This document shows, piece after piece, positions 9,125-16,499 of a stretch of 44,823 bases of DNA; positions within the stretch are counted from its first letter, which is position 1, and each line of letters begins with the position of its first letter. The DNA lies in contig LMZS01000168.1 in the NCBI GenBank assembly GCA_001567085.1, positions 1-44,823 on the forward strand, given 5' to 3'. The notes beneath the pieces are model-generated. The model did no database searches. It saw nothing but the letters and a program-made list of their open reading frames with translations, and was not told where the DNA came from. Both the position numbers and the translations under genes were made by a program. The stretch is from Chloroflexi bacterium OLB15. Its GTDB lineage: Bacteria > Chloroflexota > Anaerolineae > Aggregatilineales > Phototrophicaceae.

Positions 9125-9286
9125 ATGGCAAAAAAGGGCAACCGCCTTCTGGTAAAGCTGCGCAGCACCGAAAGCGGCCACATGTACTACACACAGAAAA
9201 ATCGTAAGAACGACAGCGGTCGCCTTGAACTCAAGAAATATGACCCCTTCGTTCGCAAGCATGTGGTCTATCGCGAAACCAAGTAA
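9125..9286 (+). CDS. rpmG: 50S ribosomal protein L33
   Basis: A 53-residue basic ribosomal protein of the large subunit. It starts [19 protein letters not shown] and contains '[19 protein letters not shown]' and '[15 protein letters not shown]', the typical L33 pattern. It lacks the Cys pairs of the zinc-binding form. The gene lies 50 bp after tRNA-Thr(GGT) and is read with the tRNA cluster from the upstream promoters; a terminator follows directly. In many bacteria rpmG is followed by trnW, secE and nusG. Here trnW follows, but secE and nusG do not. Confidence 0.93.
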   Translation: MAKKGNRLLVKLRSTESGHMYYTQKNRKNDSGRLELKKYDPFVRKHVVYRETK

Positions 9287-9293
9287 GCTCAAG

Positions 9294-9323
9294 CACCCGC
9301 CTAACAGCGGGTGTTTTGTTTTT
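9294..9323 (+). terminator. Rho-independent terminator after rpmG
   Basis: A perfect 7-bp GC-rich stem (CACCCGC 9294-9300 with GCGGGTG 9307-9313), a 6-nt loop and the tail TTTTGTTTTT. Confidence 0.9.
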
Positions 9324-9375
9324 GTGATTCGCCGTTGACTTCGCTCCCGCGCCTCATGTACACTAAGGCGTACTT

Positions 9376-9446
9376 AGGGGCGTGGTGAAACGGCATCATT
9401 ACTCTCTCCAAAAGAGTCGTTCTTGGTTCGAATCCAGGCGCCCCTG
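9376..9446 (+). tRNA. trnW: tRNA-Trp (anticodon CCA)
   Basis: A 71-nt cloverleaf. The acceptor AGGGGCG pairs with CGCCCCT, and the anticodon stem ACTCT/AGAGT encloses CTCCAAA with anticodon CCA. The D-stem GTGA/TCAT has a short 7-nt loop, and the T-arm is CTTGGTTCGAATCCAGG. The discriminator is G. The small D-loop is slightly unusual. Confidence 0.92.
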
Positions 9447-9453
9447 TGAACAG

Positions 9454-9488
9454 AAACGCCGCTGAATATTCAGCGGCGTTTTTTATTT
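9454..9488 (+). terminator. Rho-independent terminator after trnW
   Basis: A perfect 14+14-bp palindrome (AAACGCCGCTGAAT 9454-9467 and its complement 9468-9481) followed by a T tract. It separates the tRNA cluster from the convergent GH114 operon. Only the plus-strand side has a full T tract. Confidence 0.9.
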
Positions 9489-9532
9489 GCCTGTGTAATG
9501 GTCTTGGGTTGATATTTCCTTGCCCCATGACG

Positions 9533-10483
9533 TTAGCCTATCCCGCGCTTAATCCGGCTCAAAGCCTCGTAGATGAATAGGCGGCTCAGGCCGCGATCTG
9601 AAACATAGGGCACATAGCCATGTTCGCGCGAGCGTGTGAAGGAATCGACGATATGTTCGGGCACGCGGCTATAATTCACCGTCAGCACCAACTTACCCGC
9701 ATCTACCCAGCGGGCGAGATCGGCTTCGCGAAGGGCTGTCCAGTCTATAGGCGAGGCTTCATGGTCGCGCGGGTAGCCATAATACAGGCTTTCAACCAGA
9801 ATGCCGGTCACGGTTTCCAGATAGCCGGAGTCTGGATCGCGAAAGGGAATATCCTCACCATTGATGGTAAACACGCCAAAATCAGGCGAGCGCTGGCGGG
9901 CATGTTCAGCGATAGCCATCACGAAATCATTCATCTCTGCATAGGCTGTTTCGCGGCCTAGTTCCTCATAATAGGTGGCGGCATCCACGCGATCCAGCAG
10001 CACCCCATCAAAGCCCATATCAATGATCCGATCAAGGTAGGAATCTTCGCCGTCAATGATGATTGATTGCCAGCGCGGATCCCAGTAATGCACCCAGATA
10101 TCGCCTGCCCAGGTGCCATCTGGCAAATCTGCCCATTCAGGGCGTTCGCCCGTCAAGCTCCACTCTGGTTCCCAGTAATACTGGAAGGTCGCCGCTTGCC
10201 CGATGCTCATATAGGCAACAACCAACTTATCGCCGCCTTCGCTTTCTCGAAGACGCGCGATTTCATCAGGGCTGTTGCCAGCCAGCGCCAGATCAGCAAT
10301 GATGAGATCGTAGGCCGTTGGCGCTAAACGATCTACACGCGCGCGCTGAAGCTGGATGATGTAGTCGTTCACGGCTGACCAATCGCGCACAGGCTCATCT
10401 TGCGCTGAAACAGCCAGCACGCCGATCATCAGCATGCTCAGGCACAGCAAAACGCATTTTTTGAGGTTCGATTGAACAGACAT
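9533..10483 (-). CDS. secreted GH114-type endo-alpha-1,4-polygalactosaminidase-like hydrolase
   Basis: A 316-residue TIM-barrel protein of the GH114/TM1410-like family. Members cleave alpha-1,4-linked galactosamine polymers such as fungal galactosaminogalactan, and related domains act on Pel polysaccharide. A signal peptide (LCLSMLMIGVLAVSAQ) directs it outside. Family landmarks are 'YDLIIADLAL' (about 58-67), 'VVAYMSIGQA' (88-97), 'HYWDPRWQ' (132-139), 'GFDGVLLDRVD' (157-167) with the acidic residues expected at the active site, 'FTINGED' and 'ILVESLYYGY'. It begins 2 bp after the stop of an ABC permease, so it is the last gene of a sugar-importer operon, which supports a role in feeding that importer. 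Family assignment is fairly firm. The galactosamine substrate is inferred from family plus the SIS, PfkB and LacD genes nearby. Confidence 0.75.
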   Translation of the reverse strand: MSVQSNLKKCVLLCLSMLMIGVLAVSAQDEPVRDWSAVNDYIIQLQRARVDRLAPTAYDLIIADLALAGNSPDEIARLRESEGGDKLVVAYMSIGQAATFQYYWEPEWSLTGERPEWADLPDGTWAGDIWVHYWDPRWQSIIIDGEDSYLDRIIDMGFDGVLLDRVDAATYYEELGRETAYAEMNDFVMAIAEHARQRSPDFGVFTINGEDIPFRDPDSGYLETVTGILVESLYYGYPRDHEASPIDWTALREADLARWVDAGKLVLTVNYSRVPEHIVDSFTRSREHGYVPYVSDRGLSRLFIYEALSRIKRGIG

Positions 10484-10485
10484 CT

Positions 10486-11331
10486 TTATCCCTTAATTCC
10501 TGACAGGGCAAACCCGCGCACTACCCAGCGATTCATGATCAGATAGACCACCAGGATTGGCATCACGATCAACACTGAAGCGGCCATTTGAATGCCCAGA
10601 TTGGCGGTGTGCTGGTCGTTGTACCACGTCAGGATGATTGGCAGGGTGCGCACATTCACATCGCGCAAAATGATCAGCGGCCACAGGTAGGCGTTCCAGT
10701 TGGAGATGAACACCAGCACGCCAAATGTCGCCAGAATAGCGCCACACTGCGGCAGTACGATGCGCATGAAGATTTGCCACTCATTCGCGCCATCCACACG
10801 CGCGGCATCCAGCAGTTCATCGGGAATATTGATCATGAACTGCCGCATCAGAAAAATACCGAAAGCATTAAACCAGCTTAAAATCACCAACCCCAGCAAA
10901 TTATTGGTCAGGTTAAATTGCAGCAGGATTAGATAAGAAGGGATCATCGTCAGTTGGAATGGGATCATCATAGTGGCGACGATGTACCAGAAAAGCAGGC
11001 GTTTATAGCGGAAATGGAATTTGGCAAAAACGTAGCCAAACAAGGCGCTGGTAAACGTTTGGGTGATCACGTTGCTGACGGCGACGTAAATGCTGTTGAA
11101 ATAAATGCGCGCTAAAGGCAGCGTCGGATCGGTGAGGATCGTTTCGTAGTTTTGAGTCGTAAATTCACGCGGGAAAAACGATTGGTTAGCAGGGTTGATG
11201 ATTTCAGCGTGTGTTTTGAAGGAAGCCAGTATCGTCCAGATGAACGGTATCAGCGTGAGCAAACAGCCTGCCAGAAGGATGATATAGATGATCGGGCGGT
11301 AGGAGCGTGACGATTTGCTTTGCGTGGTCAT
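10486..11331 (-). CDS. sugar ABC transporter permease, MalG type (locus A)
   Basis: A 281-residue inner-membrane permease with six predicted helices and the cytoplasmic EAA loop 'ELLDAARVDGANEWQIFMRI', the site that docks the ATPase. The N-terminus (YIILLAGCLLTLIPFIWTIL) and C-terminus (WVVRGFALSGIKG) are typical MalG/CUT1 ends. It follows the MalF-type permease by 3 bp and precedes the GH114 gene by 2 bp, so the three are translated from one message. No ATPase is encoded in the locus; as in many CUT1 systems a shared MsmK-like ATPase elsewhere is likely. The substrate is inferred to be oligosaccharides released by GH114. Confidence 0.9.
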   Translation of the reverse strand: MTTQSKSSRSYRPIIYIILLAGCLLTLIPFIWTILASFKTHAEIINPANQSFFPREFTTQNYETILTDPTLPLARIYFNSIYVAVSNVITQTFTSALFGYVFAKFHFRYKRLLFWYIVATMMIPFQLTMIPSYLILLQFNLTNNLLGLVILSWFNAFGIFLMRQFMINIPDELLDAARVDGANEWQIFMRIVLPQCGAILATFGVLVFISNWNAYLWPLIILRDVNVRTLPIILTWYNDQHTANLGIQMAASVLIVMPILVVYLIMNRWVVRGFALSGIKG

Positions 11332-11334
11332 CGC

Positions 11335-12558
11335 CTAGTACTCCCAATTGGTTCGGAGAACGCGGGTTTGAATGAGGGTGAGGACGGCGACAAAGATGAA
11401 CATCACCACTGCAATTGCGGCTGCCCAGCCCATGCGTTCAAAGCGAAATGCATTCTCGTAAATTTCCAGCACCAGCACACGCGTTTGGCCGATGCGCCCT
11501 GGCCCGCCCTGCGTCATCACCTGAATCAGGTCGAATACCTGAAATGAGGAGATCACGGTCAGCACTGAGGTGACGAGGATAGTCGGGCGCAGCAGGGGCA
11601 GCGTGACGTAGAAGAACAGCTGCAGCGGGCTTGCGCCATCTGCTTTCGCCGCGTCTTTGAGCGAATCGGGGATGCCCTGCAACGCCGCGATATAAATGAC
11701 CAGATTGTAGCCAAAGTCTTGCCATAGATAGGCTATGACAACCGCCACCATCGCGGTAGGGATGCCTAATATATTGGCTGAAGGGTCTTGCAGCCAGGCA
11801 ACGGGCGTGCCCCCAACTGCGCGAATCGCGCTGTTGAGCAGCCCATACTGGGTATTGAAGATATAGCCCCACATAATGGCGACACCCACTGACGAGGTGA
11901 CTACGGGCAGGAAATAGACCGCCCTGAAAAACCCCTTGAAACGGCTGCCAGTTGATTCAATCATCACCGCCAGGGGAATGGTGATCAGCATGTTGAGCGG
12001 CAGCACCAGCGCGGTAAATAACAACGTGTTTACAAGGCTGTTCTGGAACATGCGCCCATCGCGCCCGGAGCCTTCCAGCATCATCTGGAAGTATTCAAAT
12101 CCGACGAACGGATTTTCACCGCCCAGCCCCAGAATAGGCCCGCCTACACGGCGCGGGCTGTAGTCAAAAAAGGCCAGCACGAACGCCCATAACAGCGGCA
12201 GCACGCTCAAAGTTGCCAGATAAAACACCATCGGCGTGACAGTTCCAGCAACAAACCCACGATGGTTTAGACGGGTTTCTTTATTTGCGGGAACAAGTAC
12301 CCACAGGGCGATAAGGCCGATCAGCCCGCCCAGTAAACTGAGCCAGGGTGCCAGATTAGGCGCGGCATTTGAAAACAGCAACAGGATCAGGCGGCCAAAA
12401 ATTTGCCCGGAGATGATGCCGACCGCGAGGCCAATCACTGCGCCAAACCAGGGGTTGCGCGCTTTGCGGTCAAAGATGAGGGGGGTTATTCCACAGCCGA
12501 GAAAGCCAGAAATCATTCCCCAGTAAAGCATGAGGGCGGTAAGGTTAGAGTCAGGCAC
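11335..12558 (-). CDS. sugar ABC transporter permease, MalF type, with extra N-terminal membrane domain
   Basis: A 407-residue permease. Residues ~120-407 are an ordinary MalF/CUT1 membrane domain with the EAA loop 'SLKDAAKADGASPLQLFFYV' and 'VMTQGGPGRIGQTRVLVLEI'. The first ~95 residues form an added domain of about three helices (LMLYWGMISGFLGCGI, WFGAVIGLAVGIISGQIFG, WLSLLGGLIGLIALWVLVP), not usual for MalF proteins. The start used is GTG 12558 with a TAGGTG-like ribosome site; ATG 12531 is an alternative and keeps most of the extension. The binding-protein gene lies upstream across a terminator-like hairpin. The partner permease starts 3 bp downstream. Confidence 0.88.
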   Translation of the reverse strand: MPDSNLTALMLYWGMISGFLGCGITPLIFDRKARNPWFGAVIGLAVGIISGQIFGRLILLLFSNAAPNLAPWLSLLGGLIGLIALWVLVPANKETRLNHRGFVAGTVTPMVFYLATLSVLPLLWAFVLAFFDYSPRRVGGPILGLGGENPFVGFEYFQMMLEGSGRDGRMFQNSLVNTLLFTALVLPLNMLITIPLAVMIESTGSRFKGFFRAVYFLPVVTSSVGVAIMWGYIFNTQYGLLNSAIRAVGGTPVAWLQDPSANILGIPTAMVAVVIAYLWQDFGYNLVIYIAALQGIPDSLKDAAKADGASPLQLFFYVTLPLLRPTILVTSVLTVISSFQVFDLIQVMTQGGPGRIGQTRVLVLEIYENAFRFERMGWAAAIAVVMFIFVAVLTLIQTRVLRTNWEY

Positions 12559-12601
12559 CAGAAAACACCTACAGGTTACAGGGCGCGATGCGCAAGACTT
12601 T

Positions 12602-12638
12602 GAAAAATGAGGAGAGGCATCCTAAACACCTCTCCTCA
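12602..12638 (-). terminator. attenuating hairpin between binding protein and permeases (locus A)
   Basis: On the minus strand, a 10-bp stem (TGAGGAGAGG/CCTCTCCTCA, arms 12608-12617 and 12629-12638) is followed by TTTTTC. It lies just after the binding-protein stop and before the permease start. It is probably a partial terminator or stability element giving more binding protein than permease. Confidence 0.65.
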
Positions 12639-12650
12639 AAAGGATGGCTG

Positions 12651-13928
12651 CTAGTTGAAGGTCGCGTTTGCGTCTTCTTCGATGAACAGCAGCGCATCAT
12701 CCACGCTCATCAAGCCCTGAAGCGTATCCAGAATATAGGGATAGATGATGTCATAGAACACCAGGTCACGGTCAGGCATGGCGCCGATGTAACTGCCATA
12801 TTGCAGCAGCGGCAAATTGGCATCCAACCAGGGCAGCGCTTCTAGCAAGGCAGCGTTTGAGGCTTCAGTTTCAACGATGGTTGAAAGCGCCGGGATCGTG
12901 CCAGAGCCGATATTCCACGACAGCGCGTTATCTGCATTTGCTGCGGCAAAAGCCAGGAAATCCCATGCCACATCGGCGTGCGGGCTGTTGTTAGCGACGG
13001 TTAAACCCCAGCCAGAATCTGCCGCGAAAAAGGGGTCAGAGTCGGTATGTGAAGGAAGCTGCACGTAGCCAAAATCACCAAAATCGGGGAAATCGCTCAA
13101 GCCGAAGGCAACCGCCCACGGGCCGATCAGGGTGATTGCGGCCTGATTGGTGAAGAAGGCGTTGCCGCCCCAATTGGCCGAGTCGTTGAACAGCACCGGA
13201 TCAATAGCCCCGGCTTCGACCAGCGCCATCATCTGGTTCAGCGTGGCGCGGGCGGCATCGGTATTGAAGGTGAATGCGGTGCCGTCTTCATTCCAGTAGC
13301 TGCCGCCGTTTTGCAAAATGCCGGCGAGAAAACCGAACACGATGGCATCAGCATTTGTGAAGTGATAGCCCGCAACCGTCATCAGGCCGTCTTCGCCATA
13401 CTGCGAGAGCGCCGCTGCATCGCTGATCAGCGCATCGTAATTTTCCCATGCGGGCGGATAGGTCAGCCCCGCGGCTTCAAACATGGCCGGGTTCACCAGC
13501 ACGGTGCCGTATTCCATGTTAAATTCCTGCGGCAGCCCGTAAACCTGATCGTCGCAGGTATAGCCGCCAATAGCCGCAGCGTAGAAGGTGGATGTATCAA
13601 CCAGTCCTTCAGGCATGGGCGCAAGACGGTCGGCATAGCTGCACGTCCATGAGCCGAACAGCGCCAGAATGTCGGCATTATCACCGGCGGGCAGCGCGGT
13701 TTGCAGGGTTTGAATGAAAAGATCGTACACAAAAGTCTCCATCGTGATCGTCACGTTGGGGTGTGCTTCTGTGTACGCGTCAATCAGCGCCTGAGTAGCG
13801 TTGTTGAAGTTGCTTTCCTGGTGCGCCCACAGACGAAGTTCGACTGGTTCATCCTGAGCTGAAAGCGAAACGGCGGATATACAGAAAACGACCAACAGCA
13901 GCGTAGCCAGATATAACGAACGTTTCAT
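12651..13928 (-). CDS. sugar ABC transporter substrate-binding protein (locus A)
   Basis: A 425-residue extracytoplasmic binding protein of the MalE-like (SBP type 1) family. The signal peptide is MKRSLYLATLLLVVFCISAV, ending at SAQ. The mature part opens 'VELRLWAHQES', with later family patterns 'AHPNVTITMETF', 'VYGLPQEFNMEYGTVLVN' and 'AITLIGPWAVAFG'. No lipobox cysteine is present, so it would be free or non-lipid anchored. ATG 13928 is preferred over upstream starts because AAGGAG lies 8 nt before it. It follows the SIS-domain gene by 75 bp and leads the permease-GH114 genes. Ligand is inferred to be galactosamine-containing oligosaccharide; sequence alone cannot show this. Confidence 0.9.
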   Translation of the reverse strand: MKRSLYLATLLLVVFCISAVSLSAQDEPVELRLWAHQESNFNNATQALIDAYTEAHPNVTITMETFVYDLFIQTLQTALPAGDNADILALFGSWTCSYADRLAPMPEGLVDTSTFYAAAIGGYTCDDQVYGLPQEFNMEYGTVLVNPAMFEAAGLTYPPAWENYDALISDAAALSQYGEDGLMTVAGYHFTNADAIVFGFLAGILQNGGSYWNEDGTAFTFNTDAARATLNQMMALVEAGAIDPVLFNDSANWGGNAFFTNQAAITLIGPWAVAFGLSDFPDFGDFGYVQLPSHTDSDPFFAADSGWGLTVANNSPHADVAWDFLAFAAANADNALSWNIGSGTIPALSTIVETEASNAALLEALPWLDANLPLLQYGSYIGAMPDRDLVFYDIIYPYILDTLQGLMSVDDALLFIEEDANATFN

Positions 13929-14003
13929 GTCTACGTTTCTCCTTATGAAATAATACACAAACAACGTTCTTTCACTTAAAGGGGATAGCCCCTATTCGTG
14001 CCT

Positions 14004-15014
14004 CTATAAAATAACCACCTGATCAAGATTGCGCGGCGCGTCCGGGTTTAGCCCTTTATTAACCGCGCGCAAATAAGCCAGCCACTGCAAAAATGGCAGG
14101 TAATGCACAATCGAAGGCCGCTGTTTATTTCCTTCCAGCACAATATCGGTTTGGGCATCTTCCGAAAGCGTGACGACGGTGGCGCCCAGCGCGCGCATCT
14201 CATTCATCACTGCAATTTCGGCGGTGTAGGTATGCGCGTTCAGCAGCCCGATGATCAGCGTTTGATCGTCCACCATTGATTTAGGGCCGTGCCGGAACTC
14301 CATCGGGTGGAAGGCTTCGGCGCTGGTGAGTGACATCTCTTTCATTTTGAGCATGGCTTCACAGGCCAGCCCGTACAGCGCCCCGCTGCCCAGATAAAAT
14401 ACGCGCTGGTAGCGGTCGGGATCGGCATATTCCAGCGCGCGGGTATGCATCGCGTCAACTTGCGCGCTCAAGGTTGATGAGAATTGGGGCGGCAAAGGGT
14501 TTCCGGAAGCTGCTAATGCCAGCCCTTCAGCCATCACCAGCATAGATGAGAAGGATCGCGTTTGCGCGATGCTGATTTCCTGACCAGCGCGGGCTGCCAG
14601 GTTGATGGTGGCAAAATCGTTGAGCGGTTTATCGTCATAACAGGAGATGACAATAATATCGCTTTGAAAGTTAGTCTTAAATCTTTCGGCTGCCTGCACA
14701 GTTTCAGAGGTTGCCCCTGAACGCGAAATAGTGACCAGCAGCGTTTTTCTTGCGCCGTAAACCAGCGTCGGGTGCAGTAAAAGCTCAGAACAGGGCACCG
14801 CGCGGGAAATTACGCCCGCTGCCCGTTGAAAGAGGCCAGCAGCAGACATCGCCAGATAATGGGTTGAGCCACACCCTGTAAAAATCACAGAGTCATATTG
14901 CCCCTGCTGCCACAGGCTTTGTAGATCGCTAGCTGCCAGACGAACAGCCGCGTGAGCATCCTGCCATGCTTCTACCTGGGAAGAAATCTCTCTACCGGTG
15001 TGATCCAAAAACAT
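14004..15014 (-). CDS. agaS: SIS-domain aminosugar-phosphate deaminase/isomerase (AgaS-like)
   Basis: A 336-residue cytoplasmic protein with two tandem sugar-isomerase (SIS) domains, like AgaS and the isomerase half of GlmS. Domain 1 shows the phosphosugar loops 'FTGCGSTHYLAMSAAG' and 'TISRSGATSETVQAAE'. Domain 2 shows 'FYLGSGALYGLACEAM', 'EAFHPMEFRHGPKSMVDD', and a C-terminus 'NLDQVVIL' like that of GlmS relatives. There is no glutaminase domain, so it should run in the catabolic direction. Galactosamine-6-phosphate to tagatose-6-phosphate plus ammonia fits the LacD aldolase encoded divergently. Glucosamine-6-phosphate or a fructosamine phosphate is possible. It is the first gene of the minus operon, transcribed from the shared divergent promoter. 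Confidence 0.82.
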   Translation of the reverse strand: MFLDHTGREISSQVEAWQDAHAAVRLAASDLQSLWQQGQYDSVIFTGCGSTHYLAMSAAGLFQRAAGVISRAVPCSELLLHPTLVYGARKTLLVTISRSGATSETVQAAERFKTNFQSDIIVISCYDDKPLNDFATINLAARAGQEISIAQTRSFSSMLVMAEGLALAASGNPLPPQFSSTLSAQVDAMHTRALEYADPDRYQRVFYLGSGALYGLACEAMLKMKEMSLTSAEAFHPMEFRHGPKSMVDDQTLIIGLLNAHTYTAEIAVMNEMRALGATVVTLSEDAQTDIVLEGNKQRPSIVHYLPFLQWLAYLRAVNKGLNPDAPRNLDQVVIL

Positions 15015-15025
15015 TTACTCACGCC

Positions 15026-15044
15026 TTGAGCGATTTTGCTCGAA
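15026..15044. promoter_or_regulatory. candidate operator, inverted repeat
   Basis: TTGAGC and GCTCGAA flank GATTTT, forming an inverted repeat just downstream of the predicted agaS transcription start. The 8-mer TTGAGCGA recurs upstream of the DeoR gene (19503-19510). It also occurs by chance elsewhere, so DeoR binding is only a guess. Confidence 0.3.
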
Positions 15045-15062
15045 TTTGACCATTTGAAAACG

Positions 15063-15109
15063 AATATACCGTGTATGTGATTGCGACGCAAGTCAAATCG
15101 GGCTAAAAT
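15063..15109. promoter_or_regulatory. divergent promoters sharing a -35 palindrome (locus A)
   Basis: Plus strand: TTGCGA (15081-15086), 17 bp, TAAAAT (15104-15109), driving the GH4 operon. Minus strand: TTGCGT (15086-15091), 17 bp, TATATT (15063-15068), driving the SIS/transporter operon. The two -35 boxes overlap at base 15086 within the 11-bp palindrome TTGCGACGCAA. One protein bound there would control both operons. Confidence 0.6.
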
Positions 15110-15168
15110 TAAGTTATTACGTTAAAAACGCGCATGTTCATTCATTTGTGACACAAAGGATAGGCAAA

Positions 15169-16479
15169 ATGACGAAAGTTGCGATTATTGGCGCTGGCAG
15201 CGCAGTGTTTGCTTATGAAATTATGCGGGATGTGCTGGTCACCCCCGGCCTGGAAAACGGCGTCTTTGCGCTGGTAGATATTGAGCCTGAGCGCGTAGAG
15301 CTTGCCCATCAGATCGCTGAAAAATTAATCAGCGCCACCGGACGTAACTGGACGGTTGAAGCTTCGGTAGATCGGACGAAGGTGCTGGCGGGCAGTGATT
15401 ATGTGATCAACACCATTGAAGTAGCTGGTTTGGCGAATGTACGCCACGACTTCGATATTCCGATGAAGTACGGCGTCAATCAGTGTATTGGCGATACCAT
15501 AGGCCCCGGCGGCATCTTTAAGGCGCTGCGCACACTGCCTGCGTGGATAGATATTCTGCATGATGTTGAGCGGTTTGCGCCTGATGCGCTGGTCATGAAT
15601 TATACTAATCCGATGTCTCTAACCTGCCTGACCGGCAATCGCGCTTCGACGCTGCCCATCGTGGGGCTGTGCCACTCTATACCATATACCGCCGAAGTAT
15701 TGGCGGGCTATCTTGGCGTTCCGGTTAAAGACCTCAAGTACCGCGCGGCGGGCGTGAATCACCTTGCATGGCTGGTAGAGCTGACTTATCACGGCGAAGA
15801 TATGTACCCCCGCTTGCGCGAGCTTGCCAAAGACCCGGCGATTTACGAGCAAGACCCGATCCGCTTTGAAACCATGCTCCATTTAGGCGCATTCGTCACT
15901 GAAAGCAGCGGCCATTCCTCAGAATACACGCCGTATTTCCGCAAGCGCCCTGACCTGATTGAGAAGTATACCCGCGCGGAATATCTGGGTGAGACGGGAT
16001 TCTACGCCAATAACTGGCCGCAATGGCGCAAAGAAGCTGCGGAAGAAGTGCGCCAGATGGTAAGCGGGGAGGCTGAGCTTGATCTGGAGCGCGGCGTTGA
16101 ATATGCCTCGCGGATCATGGAAGCGATTGAATCCGATAATCCGGCGGTAATTTATGGCAACGTGAAGAACACAGGGCTGGTGACTAATTTGCCCGAAGGC
16201 GGTGTGGTTGAAGTGGCCTGTCTGGTTAATCGTGACGGCATTCAGCCGACTTATTTTGGCGCGCTGCCGACGCAGCTAGCGGCGCTGGATCAGGCGCATA
16301 TGGCGGTTCATGATCTGGTGGCGACGGCGGTCATTGAACAGAATCGTGAGGCGGCTGTACATGCGCTCATGCTCGATCCGCTGACTGCCGCAGTATGCTC
16401 GCTGCTGGAGATACGCCAGATGTTTGACGAAATGGCAAGCACTGAAGCGGCATATTTGCCTGAATGGGTAAACCCATAA
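15169..16479 (+). CDS. GH4 glycosidase, MelA (alpha-galactosidase)-like
   Basis: A 436-residue NAD+- and Mn2+-dependent GH4 enzyme that cleaves by C3 oxidation and elimination. Seen: the Rossmann loop 'VAIIGAGSAVFAYEIMRDVL' (residues 4-23), 'CIGDTIGPGG', 'NYTNPMSL', metal-ligand C168 in 'VGLCHSIP', and H198 in 'AGVNHLAWLVEL'. The CHS and AGxNH patterns are those of the MelA subgroup acting on alpha-galactosides, not the 6-phospho-glycosidase subgroup. With GH114 and AgaS nearby, I infer that it trims imported alpha-linked galactosamine (or galactose) units. ATG 15169 has AAAGGA 8 nt upstream and starts exactly at the Rossmann strand, so it is preferred over GTG 15148. It leads an operon with pfkB- and lacD-like genes. 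Confidence 0.88.
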   Translation: MTKVAIIGAGSAVFAYEIMRDVLVTPGLENGVFALVDIEPERVELAHQIAEKLISATGRNWTVEASVDRTKVLAGSDYVINTIEVAGLANVRHDFDIPMKYGVNQCIGDTIGPGGIFKALRTLPAWIDILHDVERFAPDALVMNYTNPMSLTCLTGNRASTLPIVGLCHSIPYTAEVLAGYLGVPVKDLKYRAAGVNHLAWLVELTYHGEDMYPRLRELAKDPAIYEQDPIRFETMLHLGAFVTESSGHSSEYTPYFRKRPDLIEKYTRAEYLGETGFYANNWPQWRKEAAEEVRQMVSGEAELDLERGVEYASRIMEAIESDNPAVIYGNVKNTGLVTNLPEGGVVEVACLVNRDGIQPTYFGALPTQLAALDQAHMAVHDLVATAVIEQNREAAVHALMLDPLTAAVCSLLEIRQMFDEMASTEAAYLPEWVNP

Positions 16480-16499
16480 CGTAATCCGAAGGCTTATAG

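Noticed and set aside
15148..15168. GTG start at 15148 for the GH4 gene
   Set aside because: ATG 15169 has a proper AAAGGA ribosome site and begins exactly at the Rossmann strand.
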